DNA of 64,000 bases. Source: Rhodanobacter humi (GTDB taxonomy: Bacteria > Pseudomonadota > Gammaproteobacteria > Xanthomonadales > Rhodanobacteraceae). Numbering within the stretch: the stretch's first letter is position 1; the number at the start of each line of letters is the position of its first letter. The notes under the pieces were generated by a model. It saw nothing but the letters and a program-made list of their open reading frames with translations, did not search any database and had not been told where the DNA came from. The stretch covers positions 744,001 to 808,000 of the forward strand of contig NZ_JBGBPY010000001.1 of assembly GCF_041107455.1 (NCBI RefSeq). The letters are read 5' to 3'. Position numbers and translations under genes: made by a program. Shown here one piece after another: positions 7,848 through 15,309 of this stretch.

Positions 7848-7893
7848 GCGGCCCGATCCGGTCGTCATTACCCACTACCGAAGGAGTCACCCC

Positions 7894-8352
7894 ATGACCC
7901 GCATTTCCATCCAGCGCCACTACGCCACCATGCAGCCGCTGATCAAGCTCGGCGAGGAGATCCGCGCACGCGGCCACCTCGATGCGAAGCTGGCCGACTT
8001 GATCCTGATGCGCTGCTCGCAGATCAACGGCTGCGCGTTCTGCCTGGACATGCACAGCAAGGACGCCCGCGCCGCCGGCGAGACCGAGCAGCGCCTGTAC
8101 CTGCTGCCCGCCTGGCGCGAGACCAAGCTGTACAGCGAGGCCGAGCAGGCCGCCTTGGCCTTCGCCGAGGAACTCACCGAGCTGCCCTCGCACGAGTCGG
8201 TGTCCGACGCGCTGTACGAGCGGCTGCACCAGCATTTCGACGACGCGGCCGTGATCGACCTGATTCTGCTGATCGGCCTGATCAACACCTGGAACCGGCT
8301 CAACATCGCCGTGCGCACGGAAGGCGGCCACTACAAGCCCGCGTCGCACTGA
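7894..8352 (+). CDS. Carboxymuconolactone decarboxylase/AhpD-family protein
   Basis: 152 residues, all-alpha AhpD-like fold. The redox motif C47-x-x-C50 lies in NGCAFCLDMH, with H54 downstream, as in AhpD-type alkylhydroperoxidases. The substrate is unknown. It lies 46 nt after the ECF41 sigma gene with a good ribosome-binding site (AAGGAG). In known ECF41 loci such a gene is the main target of the sigma factor, so a role in a stress or detoxification reaction under this sigma factor is inferred. A strong hairpin after the stop (8361-8399) ends the unit. Confidence 0.9.
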   Translation: MTRISIQRHYATMQPLIKLGEEIRARGHLDAKLADLILMRCSQINGCAFCLDMHSKDARAAGETEQRLYLLPAWRETKLYSEAEQAALAFAEELTELPSHESVSDALYERLHQHFDDAAVIDLILLIGLINTWNRLNIAVRTEGGHYKPASH

Positions 8353-8360
8353 CGCGGCAG

Positions 8361-8399
8361 GCGCATCCGCGCAGGCCTCAACCGCCTGCGCGGATGCGC
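8361..8399. terminator. convergent terminator hairpin
   Basis: A perfect 16-bp stem (8361-8376 with 8384-8399) and 7-nt loop, overlapping the stop codon of the minus-strand acyltransferase gene. There is no T-run, so it may act as a hairpin barrier between the two converging transcripts. Confidence 0.65.
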
Positions 8400-9523
8400 G
8401 CGAACATCCCACGCGCCTTCGCCTGCATCGCACCCGGCAGCGATTTCAGCCGCAACGCCGGCTGCTCGACCAGGTGCCAGGACAACACCGCCAGCAACAT
8501 GGCCAGCGGCCACGCCAGCAGGATGTTGCCTGCCGGCGTCAGCCGCGGCGCGAGATGCGCCACCAGCTGTTGCATCGGGTAGCCCCACAGGTACAGGCCA
8601 TACGAGTAGTCGCCGAAACGCAGGCAACCCAGCCACGGCGATGCATAGGCAAAAGCGAACACGAAGGCGGTCAGCGCCAACGCGAACGCGAACGGATAGA
8701 GCGGCGTTGCGTGCAGCAGCCACGCCAGCGCGGCCAGCCCAGCCACGCACCACCAGCCCGTCGGAATGCGCTCGCGGTTGACGCAGCAGAACACGCCCAG
8801 CGCGAAATAACCGGCCAGCCGCAGGAACGAAGCCAGCGGCACCAGCGGCACGTGTGCGGGAGCCAGCAGTCCGCAAACGAACAATGCCGCCAGCAGCAGA
8901 TGGCAGCACCAGCGCCGCGACAGGATGCCCAGCACGCCCGCCAGCGCTACCCACAGGTACATGCGCACCTCGGCCGGCAGCGTCCAGATCGAGCCGTTGA
9001 CGAACGCCAGCTTCGGGTTGCCGGTGAACACGCCGGGCAGTTCCCAGACCAGCCCCTTGCCCAGCTGCACGTTCTTCGTCACGTAGCGCACCACCTCGTG
9101 GCTGCCGTAGTAGTCATGCAACGGCAGGCCGGTGCACGCGGCGCCCAGCACCAGGGCCGTGCCCAGCAGGCAGAGCAGATAGGCGGGATAGATGCGCAGC
9201 AGGCGCGCCCACAGGAAATCCCCAAGGTGCCGCCGGCGCAGGTAGCTGCCGGCGATCATGAAGCCGCTGACCACGAAGAACACGTTCACCGCCAGGTCGC
9301 CGGAATAGCTGCCCCAGCCCAGCCAGACGAAGATGTCCGGCCAGCCCCGGCCGCCGGTGATGGCAGGCGCATGGCCGTAGATCACCAGGCTCGCCGCCAG
9401 CAGCCGCAGCAGCAGGAAATTGTCGCGACCCACGGCCAGGCCATCGGCCGCGGTGGTGATGCGCCGCATCGCCGGACCGCGCCAGCCGCCTCGCAAATCC
9501 GACAGCCACTCCCTCGCCCTCAT
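8378..9523 (-). CDS. Acyltransferase-3 family membrane protein (OafA/NodX type)
   Basis: 381 residues with about ten hydrophobic helices. The N-terminal part has FLLLRLLAASLVIYGHA with the conserved histidine of the acyltransferase-3 family. FFVVSGFMIAGSYLRR and the arginine-rich RLLRIYPAYLL are further family motifs. Such proteins transfer acetyl or other acyl groups to cell-surface glycans. The acceptor cannot be predicted, and no polysaccharide gene is adjacent. The ATG at 9523 was chosen because the preceding 24 in-frame codons are not family-like. An ATG 18 codons later would also be acceptable. Confidence 0.85.
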   Translation of the reverse strand: MRAREWLSDLRGGWRGPAMRRITTAADGLAVGRDNFLLLRLLAASLVIYGHAPAITGGRGWPDIFVWLGWGSYSGDLAVNVFFVVSGFMIAGSYLRRRHLGDFLWARLLRIYPAYLLCLLGTALVLGAACTGLPLHDYYGSHEVVRYVTKNVQLGKGLVWELPGVFTGNPKLAFVNGSIWTLPAEVRMYLWVALAGVLGILSRRWCCHLLLAALFVCGLLAPAHVPLVPLASFLRLAGYFALGVFCCVNRERIPTGWWCVAGLAALAWLLHATPLYPFAFALALTAFVFAFAYASPWLGCLRFGDYSYGLYLWGYPMQQLVAHLAPRLTPAGNILLAWPLAMLLAVLSWHLVEQPALRLKSLPGAMQAKARGMFARIRAGG

Positions 9524-9742
9524 GCACACTCCCGTCGACCGGCAACCGACGCCAGCGACATGGCGGCAGGCGAACGCGCATCTTAGCGGCAGCACCCGCC
9601 ATCAAGCCGGGGCCGGACACGTACGAATCCGCCGGATCGCACCCGCACGGACCGTCAGGCCGTACGGTTCCGCCGCCCCGGACGAGGCCGGGCGCCCGCC
9701 GCCGCATGCTGGCTGCTCCTCCCGACGAGCGGAAACAGTCCC

Positions 9743-10393
9743 ATGCACGAACGATCCGCCAGGCTCCTGCGCGGCCTGGCCATCCTGGCATTCGCCGTGC
9801 TTTCGATCACGGTCGCCACCTACGCCTTCGCCTACCTCTATCGCGAGCACTCGCCGTACAACCGCTTCGCCGCCCAGTTCGCCGTATCCGGACTGGACGT
9901 GCCGGCGCACTTCTTCGGCGCCGGCCTCGCCCTGCTGCTGACCCCGCTGCAGCTGAGTGCGGCCGTGCGCCGGCTCGCGCCTCGCCTGCACCGGGTGAGC
10001 GGCTGGCTCACCGCCAGCGGCATCCTGGTGGCGGCCCTCGCCGCCCTGTCGATGTCACGGCACACGCAGGGCGGCGCGGCAAGCGGCGCGCCGCTGGCGG
10101 TGCTGGCCCTGGCCTGGCTGTTCTGCATGGGCAAGGGCATCCGCCGCATCGTGGCCGGCGACGTCGCCGGCCACCGTCGCTGGATGTGCCGCACCGCCGC
10201 GTTGACCTTCGCCGCGGTGACCCTGCGGCTGATCCTGGGCGCCGGCATCGCGCTGCACCTGCCGCCCCTGTCCGTCTACGTCTTCGCCACCTGGGCCTGC
10301 TGGCCACTCAACCTCGCCGTGTGCGAGCTGCTGCTGCGCCAACGCAGCGCCCGCCCGCATCCTTCCGCCATCGCACTGGCCACGCATTCGTGA
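9743..10393 (+). CDS. DUF2306 integral membrane protein
   Basis: 216 residues with about six transmembrane helices. The pattern of short loops with HRVSGW and HRRWMCRTAALTFAAVTLR is typical of DUF2306 (YozB-like) proteins, whose histidines may bind haem or metal. Function is unknown. It is followed 17 nt later by the serine hydrolase gene on the same strand, so the two are probably co-transcribed. Confidence 0.78.
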   Translation: MHERSARLLRGLAILAFAVLSITVATYAFAYLYREHSPYNRFAAQFAVSGLDVPAHFFGAGLALLLTPLQLSAAVRRLAPRLHRVSGWLTASGILVAALAALSMSRHTQGGAASGAPLAVLALAWLFCMGKGIRRIVAGDVAGHRRWMCRTAALTFAAVTLRLILGAGIALHLPPLSVYVFATWACWPLNLAVCELLLRQRSARPHPSAIALATHS

Positions 10394-10410
10394 AACACGG
10401 GAAGAACGCC

Positions 10411-11799
10411 ATGACCACACGCATCCTGAAAATCATCCTTGGCCTGGTGCTGCTCGTCGTGCTCGCGGGCGCGGCTTGGCTGGGCACCGCTGGCCGCCCC
10501 CTGCTGCTCATCGCCACCGGCTCGACCAGCCAAGGCCTGTGCGAAGCGGCTTTCGTCAGCCATGTCGACCCCGACCGCGTATTCCGCGAGCAGCACGCGC
10601 CGCAGATGCGCGGCCTGGCCTGGGCGGTCCGCCGGCACGTGGATCGCACGCGGCGCGAGGCACGCGTCAGCGTGCTGGGCGCCTTCGATGCGCGCGCCGT
10701 GTTCCGCCCCGGACTGGGCTGTCTGCTGGTCCACGGTGACGGCCCCGTACCCGAGGCCGCGGGTTTCGAACCCTCGCCCATCGCCAGCCCATATCCGGAT
10801 CGCGTGGTCGGGTCGGACGACCCCGCCGTCCGTGCCGCGCTCGAGCGCGCCTTTGCCGAACCCGATCCCGCGCATCCGCGCAACACCAAGGCCGTCGTCG
10901 TGCTGCACGACGGCCGGCTGATCGCCGAACGCTACGCGCCGGGCTACGGGCCGGACACGCCGATCTGGGCGCACTCGCTGACCAAGTCGCTGACCCATGC
11001 GTTGATCGGCATCCTGGTGCGCGAAGGCAAGCTGCGACTGGACCAGCCGGCGCCGATTCCCGCCTGGCGACGGGTCGGCGACCCGCATGGCAGCGTGACT
11101 GTCGACCAGTTGCTGCGCATGGACAGCGGCCTGCCGTTCGACGAGACCGATGGGGTAGTGAACCCGCTCACGCGCATGGCCTTCCTCACGCGCGACATGG
11201 CCGGCTATGCGGCGGGCACGCCACTGGCGCATCCGCCCGGCACCCACTGGGCCTACGGCAACCTGGACTACATGCTGCTCGGCCGCGTGGTCACCGACGC
11301 CGCCGGCGGCAGCGCCGTGGACGCCGAACGCTTTGCGCGGCGCGAGCTGTTCGCGCCGCTGGGCATGGCGCACACCGTGATCCAGACCGATGCCACCGGC
11401 AGCCTCGCCGGCTTCGGCGGCAGCTACGGCACTGCGCGCGACTTCGCCCGCTTCGGCCAGCTCTACCTCGATGACGGCGTGGTCGACGGCCGGCGCATCC
11501 TGTCCGCGGGCTGGGTGGCCTACAGCCATTCGCAGACGCTGGACACCGGCTACGGCGCCGGCTTCTGGCTGAACATCAAGCACGACACCCGGGTGCCGGT
11601 GTGGAACGCGCCCTGGGGCATGCCGCAGTTACCGAGGGACATGTACTACGCACGCGGTGCGTTCGGGCAGTACGTGGTCATCGTGCCGTCGGAAAAACTC
11701 GTGGTGGTGCGCATGGGCATCTCGCTGGACTACGGCGACCACACCGGCGATCTGGTGGCGGCGATCATCCAGGCCCTGCACGCCCGACCGTCGCCGTGA
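10411..11799 (+). CDS. Beta-lactamase-related serine hydrolase
   Basis: 462 residues. The N-terminal hydrophobic helix (about 6-26) should anchor it in the inner membrane with the enzyme in the periplasm. A variable region (30-150) precedes a class C beta-lactamase/esterase fold. It has the nucleophile motif S189-L-T-K192 (SxxK), a YGN motif in HWAYGNLDYMLLG, and a C-terminal RGAFGQYVVIVPSEKLVVVRMG strand region. Such proteins include esterases, peptidases and amidases, and true beta-lactamase activity is not implied. The ATG at 10411 gives the complete anchor. The last 35 bases overlap the convergent AraC-type gene. Confidence 0.87.
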   Translation: MTTRILKIILGLVLLVVLAGAAWLGTAGRPLLLIATGSTSQGLCEAAFVSHVDPDRVFREQHAPQMRGLAWAVRRHVDRTRREARVSVLGAFDARAVFRPGLGCLLVHGDGPVPEAAGFEPSPIASPYPDRVVGSDDPAVRAALERAFAEPDPAHPRNTKAVVVLHDGRLIAERYAPGYGPDTPIWAHSLTKSLTHALIGILVREGKLRLDQPAPIPAWRRVGDPHGSVTVDQLLRMDSGLPFDETDGVVNPLTRMAFLTRDMAGYAAGTPLAHPPGTHWAYGNLDYMLLGRVVTDAAGGSAVDAERFARRELFAPLGMAHTVIQTDATGSLAGFGGSYGTARDFARFGQLYLDDGVVDGRRILSAGWVAYSHSQTLDTGYGAGFWLNIKHDTRVPVWNAPWGMPQLPRDMYYARGAFGQYVVIVPSEKLVVVRMGISLDYGDHTGDLVAAIIQALHARPSP

Positions 11800-12910
11800 G
11801 CGACTGCGCCTTGCGGTAGGCGCTGGGCGTGTCGCCGACCTGGCGCTTGAACGCGGCGTTGAAGGTGGACTTGGAGGTGAAACCGCAGGCGTAGGCGATG
11901 TCGAGGATGCTGCGCGTGTCGCCGACGTCGGCGAGGCAGGCGCGCGCCGCCTCCACGCGCAGCCGGTTGATGTAGTCCCAGAACGTGCCGCCGAAGCGGC
12001 GGTTGATCACCGTCGACACCAGGTACTCGGGATAGCCGCTGCGCTTGGCCACCTGGCCGATGCTCAGCGCCGGCTCCAGGTACAGCGGCGCGGCGCCGTC
12101 CATCAGCGCCGCGAGGCGTGCCTGCACCGCGTCGTAGCGTGCATCGTCCGGCTCGGCGCTCGCGGCGGGCGCAGCGGGTTCATCGCTCGCGGACTCAACT
12201 TCTGGCTCGACCGCCACCGGCGGCTGGCCCAGGCTGAACCAGCCCACCACGCAGATCCAGCCCGCGATGGCGCCGAACAGCAGGCCGTAGTTGAGGATCG
12301 GCAGGTAAACCAGCGCCTGCACGATGGCGATGCACCAGATCACCACCTGGCAGGCCGCCATGGCGTCGACCCAGCGCAGCGACAGGCGATCCGCGTCGGA
12401 ACGCCGCTCGCGCAGGCGTCGCCGATAGCGATGCACCCGGACCAGCGCCGCCGCCACGTAGCTGAGGCTGTAGACGAACAGCGCGATGTCGAACCAGTGG
12501 CCGATCGAGCGCTCGCCGGCAATCCAGCTCGCCGACATCGCCTGCAGCCGCGCCGGGCTCGCCAGCAGCACGTGGCCGGTGACCAGCAGCATCGCGGCGA
12601 AGCCGAGCAGGTGCATGAGGTCGCGCCAGCGGAAACCGACGCCCCGGGTCAGCGCCCGCACGTAGAGGAAGAACAGGCTGCCGTACAGGAACGGAAACAA
12701 CGCCACGAAGCGGTAGGCGCGGAACCACTCCGGCGCCAGCGTGTGCCAGTAGGCCGCCTTCACCGCCAGGTCGAGGCCGGTCAACGCCACCCACACGGCG
12801 AGCAGGCGGTTCGCCTCGCGGTTGGCGGAGCGGCGCCACAGCGCCAGCGCCAGCAGCGCGGCCTGCACGGCGGCGGCGATGTAGACGTAAACCCAGAACG
12901 CGATGTCCAT
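11765..12910 (-). CDS. AraC-family regulator with 7-TM N-terminal domain
   Basis: 381 residues. Seven hydrophobic helices (about 3-245) are followed by an alanine/proline-rich linker and an AraC/XylS DNA-binding domain (about 285-375) containing SIGQVAKRSGYPEYLVSTVINRRF and DIAYACGFTSKSTFNAAFKR. This makes it a membrane-bound one-component regulator that could sense an envelope signal. The ligand is unknown. It converges on the serine hydrolase gene with a 35-bp overlap, so the hydrolase or DUF2306 gene is a plausible target. The ATG at 12910 sits directly before the first helix. An ATG at 12943 is also possible, and neither has a clear ribosome-binding site. Confidence 0.88.
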   Translation of the reverse strand: MDIAFWVYVYIAAAVQAALLALALWRRSANREANRLLAVWVALTGLDLAVKAAYWHTLAPEWFRAYRFVALFPFLYGSLFFLYVRALTRGVGFRWRDLMHLLGFAAMLLVTGHVLLASPARLQAMSASWIAGERSIGHWFDIALFVYSLSYVAAALVRVHRYRRRLRERRSDADRLSLRWVDAMAACQVVIWCIAIVQALVYLPILNYGLLFGAIAGWICVVGWFSLGQPPVAVEPEVESASDEPAAPAASAEPDDARYDAVQARLAALMDGAAPLYLEPALSIGQVAKRSGYPEYLVSTVINRRFGGTFWDYINRLRVEAARACLADVGDTRSILDIAYACGFTSKSTFNAAFKRQVGDTPSAYRKAQSLTATVGRAGPG

Positions 12911-12968
12911 CGGAGGGTCGTGCGGCAGGCTGGAAACGCCCATGCTAGCAACCGCCGGCGCGTGCTCC

Positions 12969-13004
12969 AAAAACGACAAGGCCGCGGACGATGCCGCGGC
13001 CTTG
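12969..13004 (-). terminator. rho-independent terminator of icd
   Basis: An 11-bp perfect stem, CAAGGCCGCGG (12977-12987) and CCGCGGCCTTG (12994-13004), with a 6-nt loop. On the minus strand it is followed by a T-run (complement of 12969-12973). Confidence 0.88.
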
Positions 13005-13024
13005 CGTGGTCACGTCGCGAATGG

Positions 13025-14038
13025 TCAGGCCGCGACGCGCTTCGCGATGGCCGCGCCGAAGCTCTCGGTGCTGCCCTTGCCGCCGAGGTCCGGCGTCACG
13101 CTGTCGCGGTCGTTCGTCATGGTGTCGCGGATCGCGGCGCGCAGCTTGTCGCCCTTGTCCACCATGCCCAGGTGGTCGAGCATGTCCGAGGCGGCCAGCA
13201 GCAGCGCGCAGGGATTGGCGATGCCCTTGCCGGCGATGTCGGGCGCGGAGCCGTGCACCGCCTCGAAGATCGCCGCGTGCTCGCCGATGTTGTCGCCCGG
13301 CGCCAGACCCAAGCCGCCGACCAGTCCGGCGCAGAGGTCGGACAGAATGTCGCCGAACAGATTGGTGGTGACGATCACGTCGAACTGCTCGGGCTTCATC
13401 ACCAGCTGCATGCAGGTGTTGTCCACGATCATCTCGTTGAACTCGATCTGCGGGTATTCCTTGGCGATCTCGCGCGCCACGTTGAGGAACAGGCCCGAGG
13501 CGGTCTTGATGATGTTGGCCTTGTGCACGGCGGTGACCTTCTTGCGGCCCTTCTTCACCGCCAGCTCGAACGCGTAACGCACGATGCGGCTGGAACCCTT
13601 GCGGGTATTGCGCACCATCGAGATCGCGGTCTCGCCGTCCTCGGACAGGCTCTGCCCCTCGGACAGGTACGCGCCCTCGGTGTTCTCGCGCACCGTGATG
13701 ATGTCGATGTTGTCGAAGCGCGCCTTGGTGCCGGGGAAGCTCACCGCCGGACGCACGTTCGCGTACAGGTCGAAATGGCGGCGCAGGGTGACGTTGATCG
13801 AGGTGAAGCCGCCGCCGATCGGCGTGGTCAGCGGGCCCTTCAGCGCCACCTTGTGCTCGGCGATCTTGTCCAGCGTGGCCTTCGGCAGCAGGTCGCCGTG
13901 CCTCTCCAGCGCCACCATGCCGGCGTCGACAAAGTCGTACTTGAGGCCGCAGTCCAGCGCGTCGAGCACGCGCAGCGTGGCGGTCATGATCTCCGGGCCG
14001 ATGCCGTCGCCCGGGATCACCGCGATGGTCTTGCTCAT
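13025..14038 (-). CDS. icd: Isocitrate dehydrogenase, NAD-type
   Basis: 337 residues, isocitrate/isopropylmalate dehydrogenase family. It oxidises isocitrate to 2-oxoglutarate in the TCA cycle. Visible motifs are IPGDGIGPEIM, the substrate-site arginines in ANVRPAVSFPG and RENTEGAYL, the lysine in TAVHKANIIK, and metal-binding aspartates in NLFGDILSDL. The length and the short N-terminus match the NAD-dependent bacterial enzymes rather than the 416-residue E. coli Icd. Cofactor choice is inferred from family. The ATG at 14038 has AAGGAG 8 nt upstream. Homoisocitrate or tartrate activity cannot be excluded from sequence alone. Confidence 0.88.
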   Translation of the reverse strand: MSKTIAVIPGDGIGPEIMTATLRVLDALDCGLKYDFVDAGMVALERHGDLLPKATLDKIAEHKVALKGPLTTPIGGGFTSINVTLRRHFDLYANVRPAVSFPGTKARFDNIDIITVRENTEGAYLSEGQSLSEDGETAISMVRNTRKGSSRIVRYAFELAVKKGRKKVTAVHKANIIKTASGLFLNVAREIAKEYPQIEFNEMIVDNTCMQLVMKPEQFDVIVTTNLFGDILSDLCAGLVGGLGLAPGDNIGEHAAIFEAVHGSAPDIAGKGIANPCALLLAASDMLDHLGMVDKGDKLRAAIRDTMTNDRDSVTPDLGGKGSTESFGAAIAKRVAA

Positions 14039-14455
14039 GGGGGGAAACTCCTTGGGGAATGAAACCGTCGATCGGCGCCGGGAGAGCGGCGCACGGGATC
14101 GATAACCCTGCAATTATCGCCCATCCGTACGGCAGCGAACAGCCGGGAGCGTGCGCAAGGCGTTGAAAATCCTCGCACGCAGCGTTGCGGGAAATGGCAT
14201 GCCCGGCTCGTCTTCCTCTCCTCTTGAGGGAAGAGGATCGAGGTAAGGGGTCAATCTTGCGGCGACGCCCGATCAAAGCAGGCTTCGCACTGACTCTGTC
14301 GCAAGACCCGCCCCTCACCCCAGCCCGTTGCTAGGCTCGTTCCTCGCCAATCAACCCCGGCCCTCGCGCCGGCGCTCGGGCGCTCAACCATGTGCGAGCC
14401 CGTGGCTCGCAAGCAACATGGTTTCGCCCCCCGCGTGGAGAGGGAGAAAAGCGCG
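14039..14455. other. intergenic region with long inverted repeats
   Basis: 417 bp between icd and the AhpD-like gene, both on the minus strand. It must contain the icd promoter, though none is obvious. CTCCTCTTGAGGGAAGAGG-like sequence (about 14217-14235) and a composite hairpin (AACCATGT 14386-14393/ACATGGTT 14416-14423, outside GCGAGCC 14394-14400/GGCTCGC 14404-14410) belong to the CCTCTCCC-type intergenic repeat family also seen at 33241-33352. No gene is supported. Confidence 0.55.
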
Positions 14456-14869
14456 TCAGGCGTGGTCGGCGCAGCTACCGGCCGAACCGGCGTCACCGGC
14501 TTCCAGTTGGTCGAGGAAATCCACCGCGCGGCGCAGGTGCGGGATCACGATGGAGCCGCCCACCACCAAGCCGACGCTGAACGTCTCGAAGAACTCCTCG
14601 CGCGTCACGCCGGCGTCCTTGCACTGCGCCACGTGGTAGCTGATGCAGTCGTCGCAGCGCAACACCATCGAGGCGACCAGGCCCAGCAGCTCCTTGGTCT
14701 TCACGTCCAGCGCGCCGGGCTTGTAGGTCTGCGTGTCCAGCGCGAAGAAGCGCCGCACCACCTGGTTGTCCTCGGCGAGGATGCGCTCGTTCATGCGCTG
14801 GCGGAACGCGGTGAACTCGGCCAGGCGATCCTTGCCGCCGTCCTTGCCGTCGCCTTGGACCCCGCTCAT
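14456..14869 (-). CDS. Carboxymuconolactone decarboxylase/AhpD-family protein
   Basis: 137 residues. The AhpD-like motif CDDCISYHVAQCKDAG carries a CxxC and downstream histidine, typical of peroxidase-like carboxymuconolactone decarboxylase proteins. Its ATG overlaps the glutaredoxin stop codon by four bases, so it is translationally coupled to it. A role in thiol-dependent peroxide or disulfide chemistry with the glutaredoxin is inferred. It is a second, distinct AhpD-like protein in the window, not a close copy of the one at 7894-8352. Confidence 0.88.
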   Translation of the reverse strand: MSGVQGDGKDGGKDRLAEFTAFRQRMNERILAEDNQVVRRFFALDTQTYKPGALDVKTKELLGLVASMVLRCDDCISYHVAQCKDAGVTREEFFETFSVGLVVGGSIVIPHLRRAVDFLDQLEAGDAGSAGSCADHA

Positions 14870-15129
14870 GCGGTCTCGCCCAGCAACTCGGCCAGCTTGC
14901 CGCTGCGCTCGGCGGCCACCAGGTCGTCGTAGCCACCCACCAGTTGGTCGTTGACGAAGATCTGCGGCACCGTGCGGCGGCCGCCGCTGCGCGCCAGCAT
15001 GGCGTCGCGCTGCGCCGGATCGGTATCCACGCGGATGTCTTCCCAGCTCAGGCCCCTGGCCTTGAGCAGGTTCTTGGCCGCCACGCAGTACGGGCAGACC
15101 GCGGTGGAATAGACTTCGATCTTGGACAT
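14866..15129 (-). CDS. grxC: Glutaredoxin 3
   Basis: 87 residues, the usual size. The active site CPYC is at 12-15 in STAVCPYCVAAKNLL. TVPQIFVND contains the cis-proline, and GGYDDLVA the glutathione-binding GG-D motif. It reduces disulfides and glutathionylated proteins using glutathione. The ATG at 15129 is preceded by GGAG at suitable distance. It is the first gene of a two-gene unit with the AhpD-like protein and diverges from the BepA-like protease gene. Confidence 0.94.
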   Translation of the reverse strand: MSKIEVYSTAVCPYCVAAKNLLKARGLSWEDIRVDTDPAQRDAMLARSGGRRTVPQIFVNDQLVGGYDDLVAAERSGKLAELLGETA

Positions 15130-15234
15130 CACGAAACTCCGATTGCCTGCGCCGCAAAATGGGGGCGAAAGCCCCTGGAACAAGCCGCTGTACGGTGAAC
15201 CGACACCGCCGCACGCGGTCATCTATTGAATAGT

Positions 15235-15282
15235 GCGACCAGGATGGCCGCCCGTTTGGTCCTCGCGATCAAGGATGATCGC
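15235..15282 (+). repeat. GGA-loop hairpin repeat, copy 2 (BepA-like gene leader)
   Basis: Two hairpins whose loops start 30 nt apart. The first is GCGACC-AGGAT-GGCCGC (15235-15251), with five of six pairs and a loop one base short. The second is GCGATC-AAGGAT-GATCGC (15265-15282), with a perfect stem. The second loop reads CAAGGATG. They lie in the presumed 5' leader of the protease gene, whose start is at 15310, on its coding strand. Confidence 0.75.
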
Positions 15283-15309
15283 AGCAGTCGCTCATTGTCC
15301 CGCAAACCC

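Noticed and set aside
10411-11799. Antibiotic-resistance beta-lactamase
   Set aside because: SxxK and YxN motifs are shared by many esterases and peptidases. The membrane anchor and long N-terminal region do not match known resistance enzymes.
14456-15214. 252-codon fusion of glutaredoxin and AhpD-like regions
   Set aside because: The two proteins are in different frames. The long frame is the AhpD gene extended upstream through the glutaredoxin gene out of frame.
15226-15309. N-terminal extension of the BepA-like protein (28 residues)
   Set aside because: It is translated repeat sequence, and the signal peptide begins after the ATG at 15310.
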